Shown: positions 30,646 to 38,393 of the stretch, piece after piece | Numbering within the stretch: position 1 is the first letter of the stretch | Layout: the number at the start of each line of letters is the position of its first letter | Source of the DNA: Oscillibacter sp. UBA6647 | Lineage (GTDB): Bacteria; Bacillota; Clostridia; Oscillospirales; Oscillospiraceae | Reading direction: 5' to 3' | DNA: 51,292 nt | NCBI GenBank assembly: GCA_002455655.1 | Contig: DKLF01000096.1 | Span: 39,352-90,643 of the forward strand | Notes under the pieces: generated by a model | Seen by the model: only the letters and a program-made list of their open reading frames with translations | What the model was told of the DNA's origin: nothing | Databases searched by the model: none | Program-made: the position numbers and the translations under genes

Positions 30646-32321
30646 AACGTCTCCTTTTCCCCTGTATCCGTCCGGCGGAACCGCATTTCAATGCACGTCC
30701 CACCGCCGGGACTGCTGAGAATTTTCATTTCGCCGCCATTTTGCTCCAGTAATCGACTGACAATGGCAAGGCCGTATCGTCCGGTCCCTCCCGAGGCGAT
30801 TCCCTTTTCCACGGAGCGCAGCTTTTCACGGTCCATTCCCGCGCCGTTGTCCGTCACCGACAAAAGGACCTCCCCGGGGCCGCCCTGCGCCCTCAGGGCA
30901 ATGCATCCCCCCTGTCCCACGGCTTTCAGCCCATTGCTCACAAGATTTATCAAAACCTGCTTCAGTTCCGCCTCGTCGGCATAAATGGCAAGGCCCGGCT
31001 CCGCCGTGGTTTCCATGGTAACGCCGTGGTTCCCGGCCAGCTTGGAGTATAGCATGGCTACCTCGCCCAGCAGCGGCCTCAGCTCCACCACGGCCTTGTG
31101 ACTTTCCCGCTTGCGGGACAGATTCAAAAGGTCCCCAATCAGTTCGTTGATGCGGTCCACCTCTTTGATGACGCTGACGCACAGGGTCCGGTCCCGCTCC
31201 CGCTCCAGTCCCCGGCCCACCACCTGAATCGAAGCGCGGATGCCCGCCAGCGGATTGCGAATCTCATGGGCCAGCATGGCGGCCAGCTTTCCGATATAGG
31301 CCAGCTTCTCGCTCTCTCCCACCTTTTCTTCCATGATCTTGTCATAGGTCACGTCGTCAATGGTGCAAAGCGTCCCGGGCTGCGTTTCAAGACTTCCCCG
31401 CCCAAGCCGCCAGACCCCTATCTGATAAACCCGCACATCCCCCCGGCCATCCTCCAGACGAATTGCCTCAAGGGGAACGCTGGCCTGCGTAAGACGGCGC
31501 TCCAGCACCAGGCGAAGCGTCTGTCCGGCGGCAAAAAACGTCTCATCCGCCAGCATGTCGCTGGCCCGGTCGTTGACGCACAGCACCTGCCCGTCCGCGC
31601 CATAGGCCACCACGCCCAGTGGCAGATTCTGCACAATATTTTCGTTCAGTGCTTTCTGCTCTGCCAGCGCCGCGTTATACCGCCGCAATTCTTCCAGCAT
31701 TCTGCGGAACGCATCCGCCAACTGCCGCGTTTCCGCACTGCCCACATCCGTGGGAATCAGCTCCGGCGACGCCTCTTGGGGCCGTTCTCCGATGGCGGCG
31801 CAGGCTGCTGCCAGCCGCCGGACCGGCTCCGAAATCCCGTAAGACACAAAGACGCCCACCTGAATCGTGATGATTAACAGGGCAATGGTGGCGAGAATGG
31901 CGTATTTCTGCTCTTCCACAAGACCGCTTTGAAACGCCGCCTCATCCAGCGTATAACAAAGTCTCCAGCCAAACCCATTGTCCCGCTGCTCTGCCAAAAC
32001 GCTTCCCTCCGCCACCAGAGCGGCTCCCTGTTCCGTTCCCAGAAGACGGGCGCCCCTGTCGTCCAGAATGACAAGTCCGTCGTTTTCAAGAGCGGCGCAG
32101 CCCGCGAGAATCGCGTCCTGTCCCACATTTTCTCCAAACTGGCGGATATCCCAGCTGATATAGGCCAGCAGCTCTTCTCCCTTTTCCCGCTCCTGCGTCA
32201 TCTTACTCGTATACCCCTCCCGGAGCATCAAAAAACCAAAGCACAGCACGGAAAGGACGCAGATGCCCACCACCGCCATAAGAATCTTATTCTCAATGGT
32301 CAGCGACCGTCTTCTTTTCAT
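30642..32321 (-). CDS. Membrane histidine kinase partner of the sigma-54 regulator
   Basis: 559 residues from the ATG at 32321, with GGAGGCGGAGGG upstream; the frame is open to 32795 but that part overlaps the symporter gene. Two membrane helices (about 14-33 and 140-160) bracket an extracellular sensor domain of about 105 residues. A HAMP-like segment, a PAS domain (about 225-330) and a HisKA domain follow (phosphoacceptor His near 354 in LAHEIRNPLAG). A HATPase domain ends the protein (LINLVSNGLKAV, VTDNGAGMD, GRYGLAIVSRLLEQNGG). It overlaps both neighbours by four bases, so transporter, kinase and regulator are made together. Signal unknown, probably the symporter's substrate. Confidence 0.93.
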   Translation of the reverse strand: MKRRRSLTIENKILMAVVGICVLSVLCFGFLMLREGYTSKMTQEREKGEELLAYISWDIRQFGENVGQDAILAGCAALENDGLVILDDRGARLLGTEQGAALVAEGSVLAEQRDNGFGWRLCYTLDEAAFQSGLVEEQKYAILATIALLIITIQVGVFVSYGISEPVRRLAAACAAIGERPQEASPELIPTDVGSAETRQLADAFRRMLEELRRYNAALAEQKALNENIVQNLPLGVVAYGADGQVLCVNDRASDMLADETFFAAGQTLRLVLERRLTQASVPLEAIRLEDGRGDVRVYQIGVWRLGRGSLETQPGTLCTIDDVTYDKIMEEKVGESEKLAYIGKLAAMLAHEIRNPLAGIRASIQVVGRGLERERDRTLCVSVIKEVDRINELIGDLLNLSRKRESHKAVVELRPLLGEVAMLYSKLAGNHGVTMETTAEPGLAIYADEAELKQVLINLVSNGLKAVGQGGCIALRAQGGPGEVLLSVTDNGAGMDREKLRSVEKGIASGGTGRYGLAIVSRLLEQNGGEMKILSSPGGGTCIEMRFRRTDTGEKETL

Positions 32322-33778
32322 CCCTCCGCCTCCTTTTTCCGGCTCAGCACGGACCCCAGCCACAGCGCCCCGGCGGAGATCAGCGTTCCCGGCAGGGCGG
32401 GATGCACGGGAAGCAGGCCCACATAGTAAAGCGGATAAAATACTGCCAGCGCCAAAAGTCCGGCCCCCAGCGCGGCGCATACGCCTGTCCGGGTGGTTTT
32501 CTCCCACAGGAGGGTCCCAAACACCGGGGCCAGCAGCGTCACGCTGAATACGCCCCACACATCCCCGCCATATGTCAAAAGAGAGGCCGGCGGCGACAGG
32601 GCCAGCAGCAGCGACAGCGTTCCCCCCGCCATCACCGCCCCCCGGCTCAGATTCACCAGTGTGCTCTCTTTCAGCGGCCTTGGCCACAGCGCCCCCACAA
32701 TATCGCAGGAGCAGCTGGACGCGATCAGCAAAAGCTGAGAGTTGGCGGTGGAAACGCACGCGCCGATAATGGCAAACAGCAAAAATCCGCTCCACTCGCT
32801 GTACAGGTCGTTGTTAAGAATATAGGTAAAAATCTCATCGGTGGACAAGGTCTCATTCATCGTGGGGATCAGCACTCGCATACCAAGGCCGATGCTGCTT
32901 AACGTGAAGTAAATTCCCGCCAGCAGCGCCAGCGAAATCCAGATCATCCGCTGGGCGGAGCGAGCGTCCCGCGAAGCTAAGATTCGCACGGCATACTGGG
33001 GATTTACAGCCAGACCCAGCCCCCAGCCGAAAAACATGCTGATGCTCATCAGCGGCGCAAAGTCCCCCTGCCCGAAGGGCCGAAGAAGGTCCCCAGCCTC
33101 GGTGGCATACTCCATTCCCCCATGGGCGTATCCCGTCACGCCCGCCGCGCCGGAATAGATTTCGCCCAGACTTCCCACCCGGGCCACGACGATCACCAGC
33201 AGAACGCCCAGCCCCACAATCATGAGAATCAGATTAAATGCGTCGCTGCGGGTCACCGACTGGTAACCGCCGAAGGACGTGTACAAAATGAACAGGTACA
33301 CCAGCAGAATGGACAGGCTGTACGGGATGCCGAATAACGTGGAAGCCACAATGCCGAAGCCCTTGATCTGAATGACCAGATACAGCACGTACACCGCCGC
33401 AAGCAGCGCGCCGAACGCCGCTTGAAGTCCCTTGGACCCGTATCGGACGCGAAACAGCTCCGGCACTGTGGTGACACCTGTGGCATACAGCTTTCCGCTG
33501 ACGTGTATCATCAGCAGCGCCCCCAGAAACCACGGCACCACCGAGAACATCAGCGCCGACAGCCCGCTTTCATACACCGAACCGGTCAGACTGAGAATGC
33601 TGGCCGCCGAAACCCACGTTCCCACAAAGGTGCAGACGCACCGCCACAAAGGCAGCCGCCGGTCGCACATAAAGAACTTTCCAACACTGTCGCTGTCCCG
33701 CAGGCTGCTTTTGCCGATTACCAGCAAAATCGCGGAATACGCCGCAAAATAGATGAGATAGAGTAAAGTCTTGTTCAT
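32318..33778 (-). CDS. Sodium:solute symporter (SSS family)
   Basis: 486 residues with about 13 membrane helices and the SSS fold features (AASILSLTGSVYESGLSAL, YTSFGGYQSVTRSDAFNLILM, WISLALLAGIYF, SSCSCDIVG). Family members carry proline, pantothenate, sugars or organic acids with sodium. It is the first gene of a three-gene operon with the kinase and the regulator. SSS proteins in such operons can take part in signalling. Given the neighbouring pxp operon, a proline- or pyroglutamate-like substrate is a reasonable guess but unproven. Confidence 0.9.
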   Translation of the reverse strand: MNKTLLYLIYFAAYSAILLVIGKSSLRDSDSVGKFFMCDRRLPLWRCVCTFVGTWVSAASILSLTGSVYESGLSALMFSVVPWFLGALLMIHVSGKLYATGVTTVPELFRVRYGSKGLQAAFGALLAAVYVLYLVIQIKGFGIVASTLFGIPYSLSILLVYLFILYTSFGGYQSVTRSDAFNLILMIVGLGVLLVIVVARVGSLGEIYSGAAGVTGYAHGGMEYATEAGDLLRPFGQGDFAPLMSISMFFGWGLGLAVNPQYAVRILASRDARSAQRMIWISLALLAGIYFTLSSIGLGMRVLIPTMNETLSTDEIFTYILNNDLYSEWSGFLLFAIIGACVSTANSQLLLIASSCSCDIVGALWPRPLKESTLVNLSRGAVMAGGTLSLLLALSPPASLLTYGGDVWGVFSVTLLAPVFGTLLWEKTTRTGVCAALGAGLLALAVFYPLYYVGLLPVHPALPGTLISAGALWLGSVLSRKKEAEG

Positions 33779-33930
33779 GGCCCGTTTTCCCCCCTTGCGT
33801 CCCAGCGGCTTCTCTTTATTTGCATATCAGTTTATCATACCCCGCGATGTTTGAAAACCCCCGTCCTCGTTACAGATCTTGCAATCAGACGGCAGTCTGA
33901 GGCCTCATTTGAGAAACTGCGGAAACGCAA

Positions 33931-33970
33931 AAGCAAAGGCCCCGATGCTTTGGCATCAGGGCCTTTGCTT
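33931..33970 (-). terminator. Terminator of the M20 operon
   Basis: AAGCAAAGGCCC-GATGC, a TTTG loop and GCATC-AGGGCCTTTGCTT form a long stem 37 bp past the M20 stop. The complement gives CTTTGCTTTTGCG after the stem on the minus strand. Confidence 0.75.
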
Positions 33971-34006
33971 GTTGTAAAGCCGCAAGGGCGGCGGGAAAAC
34001 GCAGGG

Positions 34007-35173
34007 TCAGCCCGCGTTAAAATCCGCAGCGACCTGTGCGTAGAGCAGCACACTGTTGATCAGCGCACTTTCATCCACCCGGTATTTTCCGGAGTGCTGG
34101 GGCCACGCAGCGCCGCAGGACTCATTGCCAACACCCATCAGTGCGATGGCGCCGGGGACCTTCTCCATGAAATAGGCGAAATCCTCGCCCCCGGTGATGC
34201 GGTCAATGGCAATCACTGCGTCGGCAGAAATTGCTTTGCGGGCCGCACCGATCGCCACCTCGGTCATTTGGTCGTCGTTGATGGCGGGAGGAACGATGCG
34301 GTCGTAATTCAGCTTCGCCTCAGCGCGGAAGGTCTGCGCAGTCTGGGTCACAACCCGCTCCATCATCTCCGGGAAGCGCTGATACAGGTCCCGGGAGAAA
34401 TAGCGGGTGGTGCCCTCCAGTCTTCCGTACTCCGCAACCACATTCCAGCGGGTTCCCGCTTCTATGCGTCCCACGGTCAAAACAGCGGGATCGCCGGGGT
34501 CCACTTCGCGGCTGACGATGCTCTGCAAATTGGTCACCATCGCACTGGCGACCACGGCGGCGTCCACGCACTGATGGGGTGCGGAGGCATGGCCGCCCTT
34601 GCCCTTGATATCAATGCTGAACTGATCCGCGGCGGCCATCCGGGGTCCCGGAGCCAGCGCCACCTGTCCGGCGGGCACGTTGGACCACACATGAATGCCG
34701 AAGCAGCCATCCACCCCGTCCAGCGCACCGTTTTCAATCATGGATTTTGCGCCCTGAGCAGTTTCTTCCGCCGGCTGAAACGCCAGCCGGACAGTGCCGC
34801 ACAGATCCGCTTTCACATCGTTGAGCACGCGGGCCGCTGTCAGCAGCGTTGAGATGTGGCAGTCATGACCACAGGCGTGCATCACGCCGGAAACCTCGCT
34901 GGCATAAGGCAGTTCGGTTTCCTCCTGAACGGTCAGCGCATCCATGTCGCCCCGAAGCAGGATGGTCTTTCCGGGCTTCCCACCTTGAATGGTGGCCAGA
35001 ATCCCAGTCTCCAGACCACAGGGACGCCAAGTAATCCCGAATTTGTCCAGTTCCGCCTTAATCCGCTTGCTGGTTTCATACTCTTTTCCGCTGACTTCGG
35101 GATGCGCGTGGAAACAGCGCCGCATCTCAATGAGGTAATCGCCGTATTTTGCGGCAGCTTCTTTGAGGTTCAA
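34007..35173 (-). CDS. M20 family amidohydrolase, copy A
   Basis: 388 residues from a TTG start at 35173, with AAAGGAG nine bases upstream. It is an M20D metallohydrolase (AbgB/HipO/IAA-amino acid hydrolase group). Visible blocks are HPEVSGKEYETS, a metal-ligand block HACGHDCHISTLL near residue 101, FQPAEETAQGAKSMI, GIHVWSNVPAG and a C-terminal GGEDFAYFMEKVPGA. These enzymes remove the acyl or aroyl group from an N-acylated amino acid. It follows the permease gene by 20 bp. Substrate unknown. Confidence 0.92.
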   Translation of the reverse strand: MNLKEAAAKYGDYLIEMRRCFHAHPEVSGKEYETSKRIKAELDKFGITWRPCGLETGILATIQGGKPGKTILLRGDMDALTVQEETELPYASEVSGVMHACGHDCHISTLLTAARVLNDVKADLCGTVRLAFQPAEETAQGAKSMIENGALDGVDGCFGIHVWSNVPAGQVALAPGPRMAAADQFSIDIKGKGGHASAPHQCVDAAVVASAMVTNLQSIVSREVDPGDPAVLTVGRIEAGTRWNVVAEYGRLEGTTRYFSRDLYQRFPEMMERVVTQTAQTFRAEAKLNYDRIVPPAINDDQMTEVAIGAARKAISADAVIAIDRITGGEDFAYFMEKVPGAIALMGVGNESCGAAWPQHSGKYRVDESALINSVLLYAQVAADFNAG

Positions 35174-35193
35174 CTTTCAGCACTCCTTTTTTG

Positions 35194-36405
35194 TTAAAAC
35201 ATAGTTGCAAATGCACCTGCAATAAAGACTGATGTAATGGTAACTGTGACAAAACCGCCCACAATCATAGACGGGAACATCTTGCTCATCAGATACTCCT
35301 TCTCCTCCGGAGTCTGCGCAAGCGCCGTGCAGGTGGACTCGGTGATGATGGCGTCGCAGGGGAAGCCGTACAGCGCCGTCAGTCCGTTGGCAAAGGCCAT
35401 GGGGAAAGACATCCTCAAAATCTTAGCCACAATAAACGACATAATCGCCATGCCGACAACGCCCACCACGATCAGAGCAACCATGGGGAAAATGATGTCC
35501 AGCAACATGTCAGGCGTGCAGTCCTTCAGTCCGTCAAACACATACATCATCAGCGCAAACATGATAATCCCGTAAGAGTTGGCTTTATTCAGCGAGTTGG
35601 CGTCCAAAAAGCCTATGGTGGTGAAAAGGATACCCAAGACCAGCGCCCAGATCGCGCCGCTGATTTTTCCGATGTGGGGAAAGACGATGCTGCCAAGCTG
35701 CGTCGCCAGCCAGCCCACGACGGCCAACTTGATCAGAACCACAACGGCGGAATCAAATTTCTGAGGGACGGGGGGAATCAGCTTCTTTTTCGCGGCAGAC
35801 GCAGCGGTGGCGGCCTCCGCTGCCTTTACGGCGGCTCTGTCGGAAGCGGTCATAACCGCTCCGCCGCGGTACTCTTTCAAAAGGCGCTTGCCCTCCGCCT
35901 GAAGGCAGACGGCGGTGATGGGATACCCTGCAAAGCCCTGAATGCAGTACATGGTGATGGCAAACACGGCGGCTTTCTCAAGTCCAGCAGTCATAGCAGC
36001 GTCACGCATCAGCGTGGCGGCCACAATGCCGCCGGTCAGCGGAGGCAGACCGGCAATGACCAGCTCGCGCTCCATGATCAACGGAGCCACCAGCAGAGAA
36101 AGCCCGCACATACCGGCAAGGCCCACCAGGCATACCACAATGGTCTTCCACTGTTCTTTGAGCTGCTTGAGGCTGATTACCGTGCCCATGTGGGTAATCA
36201 GCAGGTAAATGCCGATGGTACTGCCGAAGGGGATCAGCATACTGTCGCTGACCAGAGTGGTGGGGAGCACAGTCCAGTACCCAACCAGCATCACCACTGC
36301 CGTGACAAATACCGAGGGAATCCATGCCTTGGTCAGGGTGGAAACCACTTCACCGATGATGAACGCGGCTGCGCAGATAGCGAATGCAAGTGCAAAATTG
36401 TACAT
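35194..36405 (-). CDS. Unrecognised membrane transporter between two M20 hydrolases
   Basis: 403 residues from the ATG at 36405, with AAGGAGAAAAT just upstream. It has about ten membrane helices in two blocks (residues 1-165 and 205-403) joined by a charged Lys/Ala-rich cytoplasmic loop (about 170-205, DRAAVKAAEAATAASAAKKK). Both halves contain similar glycine-rich stretches (LPPLTGGIVAATLMRDAAMTAGLEKA; AFANGLTALYGFPCDAIITESTCTAL). This two-block plan recalls GltS-like and related anion carriers, but I do not recognise the family. It is not an AbgT protein. Flanking M20 amidohydrolases imply import of an N-acyl amino acid or dipeptide-like amide. Confidence 0.75.
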   Translation of the reverse strand: MYNFALAFAICAAAFIIGEVVSTLTKAWIPSVFVTAVVMLVGYWTVLPTTLVSDSMLIPFGSTIGIYLLITHMGTVISLKQLKEQWKTIVVCLVGLAGMCGLSLLVAPLIMERELVIAGLPPLTGGIVAATLMRDAAMTAGLEKAAVFAITMYCIQGFAGYPITAVCLQAEGKRLLKEYRGGAVMTASDRAAVKAAEAATAASAAKKKLIPPVPQKFDSAVVVLIKLAVVGWLATQLGSIVFPHIGKISGAIWALVLGILFTTIGFLDANSLNKANSYGIIMFALMMYVFDGLKDCTPDMLLDIIFPMVALIVVGVVGMAIMSFIVAKILRMSFPMAFANGLTALYGFPCDAIITESTCTALAQTPEEKEYLMSKMFPSMIVGGFVTVTITSVFIAGAFATMF

Positions 36406-36523
36406 ATTTTCTCCTTACTCCTGTCGTGCTTATTTCTATTCAAAACCCGGCGGCTTGCCGCTGGGAAGTCCTTTGGCGATGTATCTCCGGGGCGGGTCCT
36501 TTTTCTGATTTAGAATACCGCCC

Positions 36524-37723
36524 TCAGCGGTTGAGGTATTCAACGGCGATGCCCGCCATGGCCCGGATGCCGTATGGCATGGCCTCCTCCCGCAGGACCA
36601 GCTTGGGGCTGTGAAGGGGATACAGCTCCTCCCCGCCTTGCCCGCCAAAAAGCATAAAGTAGGCGGACGGCGTGCCCGTCATCTGATAGAAATAGGCAAA
36701 ATCCTCGCTGAAACCCATAGGCCGCTCCAGCTCCACAATGGCGTCGTCTCCCAACTCGTCCGCCACCGCCCGTTTGGCGCAGTCCACCAGATCCGCGTCG
36801 TTGTATGCTGCGGGATAGCCGTGGTAATGGTAGATATCCACCTTGCAGCCGGAGATGGACTCCATGCCCTTGCCGATGGCAAACATCTGGCGGCGAATCG
36901 TTTCCCGTACCTCCTCTGAAAAAGCCCGGGACACGCCGCCAAACTTCACTTCGCCGGGAATCACATTGGGCGCGTCGCCGCTGTGAATGCTGCCGATGGA
37001 GAGAATCCCCGTCTCCAGCGGATCAATTCTGCGGGCAACAATCTGCTGCATATCCACAATCATCTGGCAGGCCGCCAGAATGGGATCGTCTGTTTTCTGC
37101 GGCTCGGAACCATGTCCGCCCCGACCGGTCACCGTCACATCGTACAGGTCCACAGACGTGGTGACAGCTCCCGCCCGCATTCCAATTTTGCCCACGCGTT
37201 CCTGATCCGGCAGCATGTGAATGGCATAGATGGCATCCACATGGGGGTTCTCCAAAACGCCCTTTTCCACCAGCTCTTTGGCCCCTCCGGGGAGGGTATC
37301 CTCGCTGTGTTGAAAAATCAGCTTCACCGTTCCCCGAAACCGATCTCTCATCCCGCACAGCACCTTTGCCACACCCAGCAGCATGGACGCGTGCATATCG
37401 TGCCCGCAGGCGTGCATCATTCCCGGCGTCTCGCTGGCAAAGGGCAGCCCGGAGTCCTCGCTCACCGGCAGCGCATCAATATCGGCGCGCAAGGCAACGC
37501 ACTTGCCAGGTCCGACGGTGCCTTGAATCAGGGCAACCACAGCCGTTGGAACAGGCTGCTCAATCCTGTCCACTCCGTACTCCTCCAGCTTTTCCAGAAT
37601 CAGCGCGGAGGTTCGCACCTCCGACCGGCCAATCTCCGGGTGTCGGTGGATATCTCTTCGGATGGCGACGATTTCGTCAATGCAGGCTTCCGTCCCGGTT
37701 TGAATTGCGCTCATGTCCATCAT
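36524..37723 (-). CDS. M20 family amidohydrolase, copy B
   Basis: 399 residues. Three close ATGs (37723, 37720, 37714) follow AAGGAG; the last has the best spacing, and 37723 is given as the outer limit. M20D blocks are HRHPEIGRSEVRTS, HACGHDMHASMLL near residue 106, FQHSEDTLPGGAKEL, AIHMLPDQERVG and FSEDFAYFYQMTGTPSAYF. It is only distantly similar to copy A in the same operon, so the two probably differ in substrate or form a heteromer as AbgA and AbgB do. It is the first gene of the operon. Confidence 0.92.
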   Translation of the reverse strand: MMDMSAIQTGTEACIDEIVAIRRDIHRHPEIGRSEVRTSALILEKLEEYGVDRIEQPVPTAVVALIQGTVGPGKCVALRADIDALPVSEDSGLPFASETPGMMHACGHDMHASMLLGVAKVLCGMRDRFRGTVKLIFQHSEDTLPGGAKELVEKGVLENPHVDAIYAIHMLPDQERVGKIGMRAGAVTTSVDLYDVTVTGRGGHGSEPQKTDDPILAACQMIVDMQQIVARRIDPLETGILSIGSIHSGDAPNVIPGEVKFGGVSRAFSEEVRETIRRQMFAIGKGMESISGCKVDIYHYHGYPAAYNDADLVDCAKRAVADELGDDAIVELERPMGFSEDFAYFYQMTGTPSAYFMLFGGQGGEELYPLHSPKLVLREEAMPYGIRAMAGIAVEYLNR

Positions 37724-37735
37724 ACTCCTTGCTCT

Positions 37736-37877
37736 TTTGATAGAATTCTATAAATTTAAGGGGCTTTTGCAAAACAACCACAAAAGTCCCTCTCAAGTAT
37801 GGGGTCGCCCGAATGCGTTGTCCGCTCATTCTCTCAAGCGAGGGTTTTGTCAGACAAAGCAGTGATTTAGCTATTTA
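37736..37877 (-). other. Structured 5' leader of the M20-permease operon
   Basis: About 150 transcribed bases precede the first M20 gene. On the minus strand they contain two copies of CTTGAGAG, a CGCTT...GAGCG stem, a GAATG...CATTC pairing and a GGGACTTTTG...CAAAAGCCCC hairpin near the end. No known riboswitch class is recognised, but the amount of pairing in a short leader is notable. Confidence 0.4.
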
Positions 37878-37883
37878 AATAGT

Positions 37884-37912
37884 ATTATCCTGCAAAGCTT
37901 TTCAACAGTCAA
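37884..37912 (-). promoter_or_regulatory. Promoter of the M20-permease operon
   Basis: Minus-strand TTGACT (37907-37912), 17-base spacer, GATAAT (37884-37889): a good sigma-A promoter, with a start near 37877. Confidence 0.7.
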
Positions 37913-38335
37913 GAATGGTTTTTGAAAAAATATACAAAGTTTATGAAGCCATTTTTTATTTTGCAGTCTTTTTAACCAGACGCCACCTGCGTGCCGAAAG
38001 TTGTATGTGCTTATATTTCTTAAAAATCCATTGATTGGTCAGGAAATTTCTGAAACCGCCATATACTCCAGCACTTTTTAAAACTGAAATCCAGACTCTT
38101 AAATTGCAGGTCGCCCGAAAAAATAACCATTTCTTTTTATATTTTATGCATATTTCACAAGGCGATTGAGGCAGGTGGCGCACCTGCGCAGGGCCTTTCC
38201 CCGCCGCTTGAAATCGCAGGCCTTTAAAAACTCTCTCCATGCGTTTCCGACACAAAGAAAATACTTCCGCCCCGCGGCAGCAAAGAATCAATCCCCCGGA
38301 TTTCCGGTTTCCGGCAATCGACAACGCTAAAAAAG
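37913..38335. other. Intergenic region, no gene seen
   Basis: About 420 bp between the M20 promoter and the terminator of the SLH gene. Short frames are not protein-like. A GCAGGTG-GC-GCACCTGC hairpin is near 38171-38190. No promoter or RNA family recognised. Confidence 0.5.
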
Positions 38336-38372
38336 CCGGGGAGCATCGGCGCAGTGCGCCAATGCTCCCCGG
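38336..38372 (-). terminator. Terminator of the SLH protein gene
   Basis: CCGGGGAGCATCGGCGCA and TGCGCCAATGCTCCCCGG pair over 17 of 18 positions; on the minus strand CTTTTTTAG follows. It starts 22 bp past the stop codon. Confidence 0.9.
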
Positions 38373-38393
38373 TTCTAATTTCGGCGGTTTGCG

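Noticed and set aside
32322..32795. N-terminal extension of the histidine kinase frame.
   Set aside because: It runs antisense-free but inside the SSS symporter gene; the ATG at 32321 has a ribosome binding site and a four-base overlap.
37724..37930. Second sigma-54 promoter before the M20 operon.
   Set aside because: TGG and TTTTGC elements occur but with wrong spacing between the GG and GC; a sigma-A promoter fits better.
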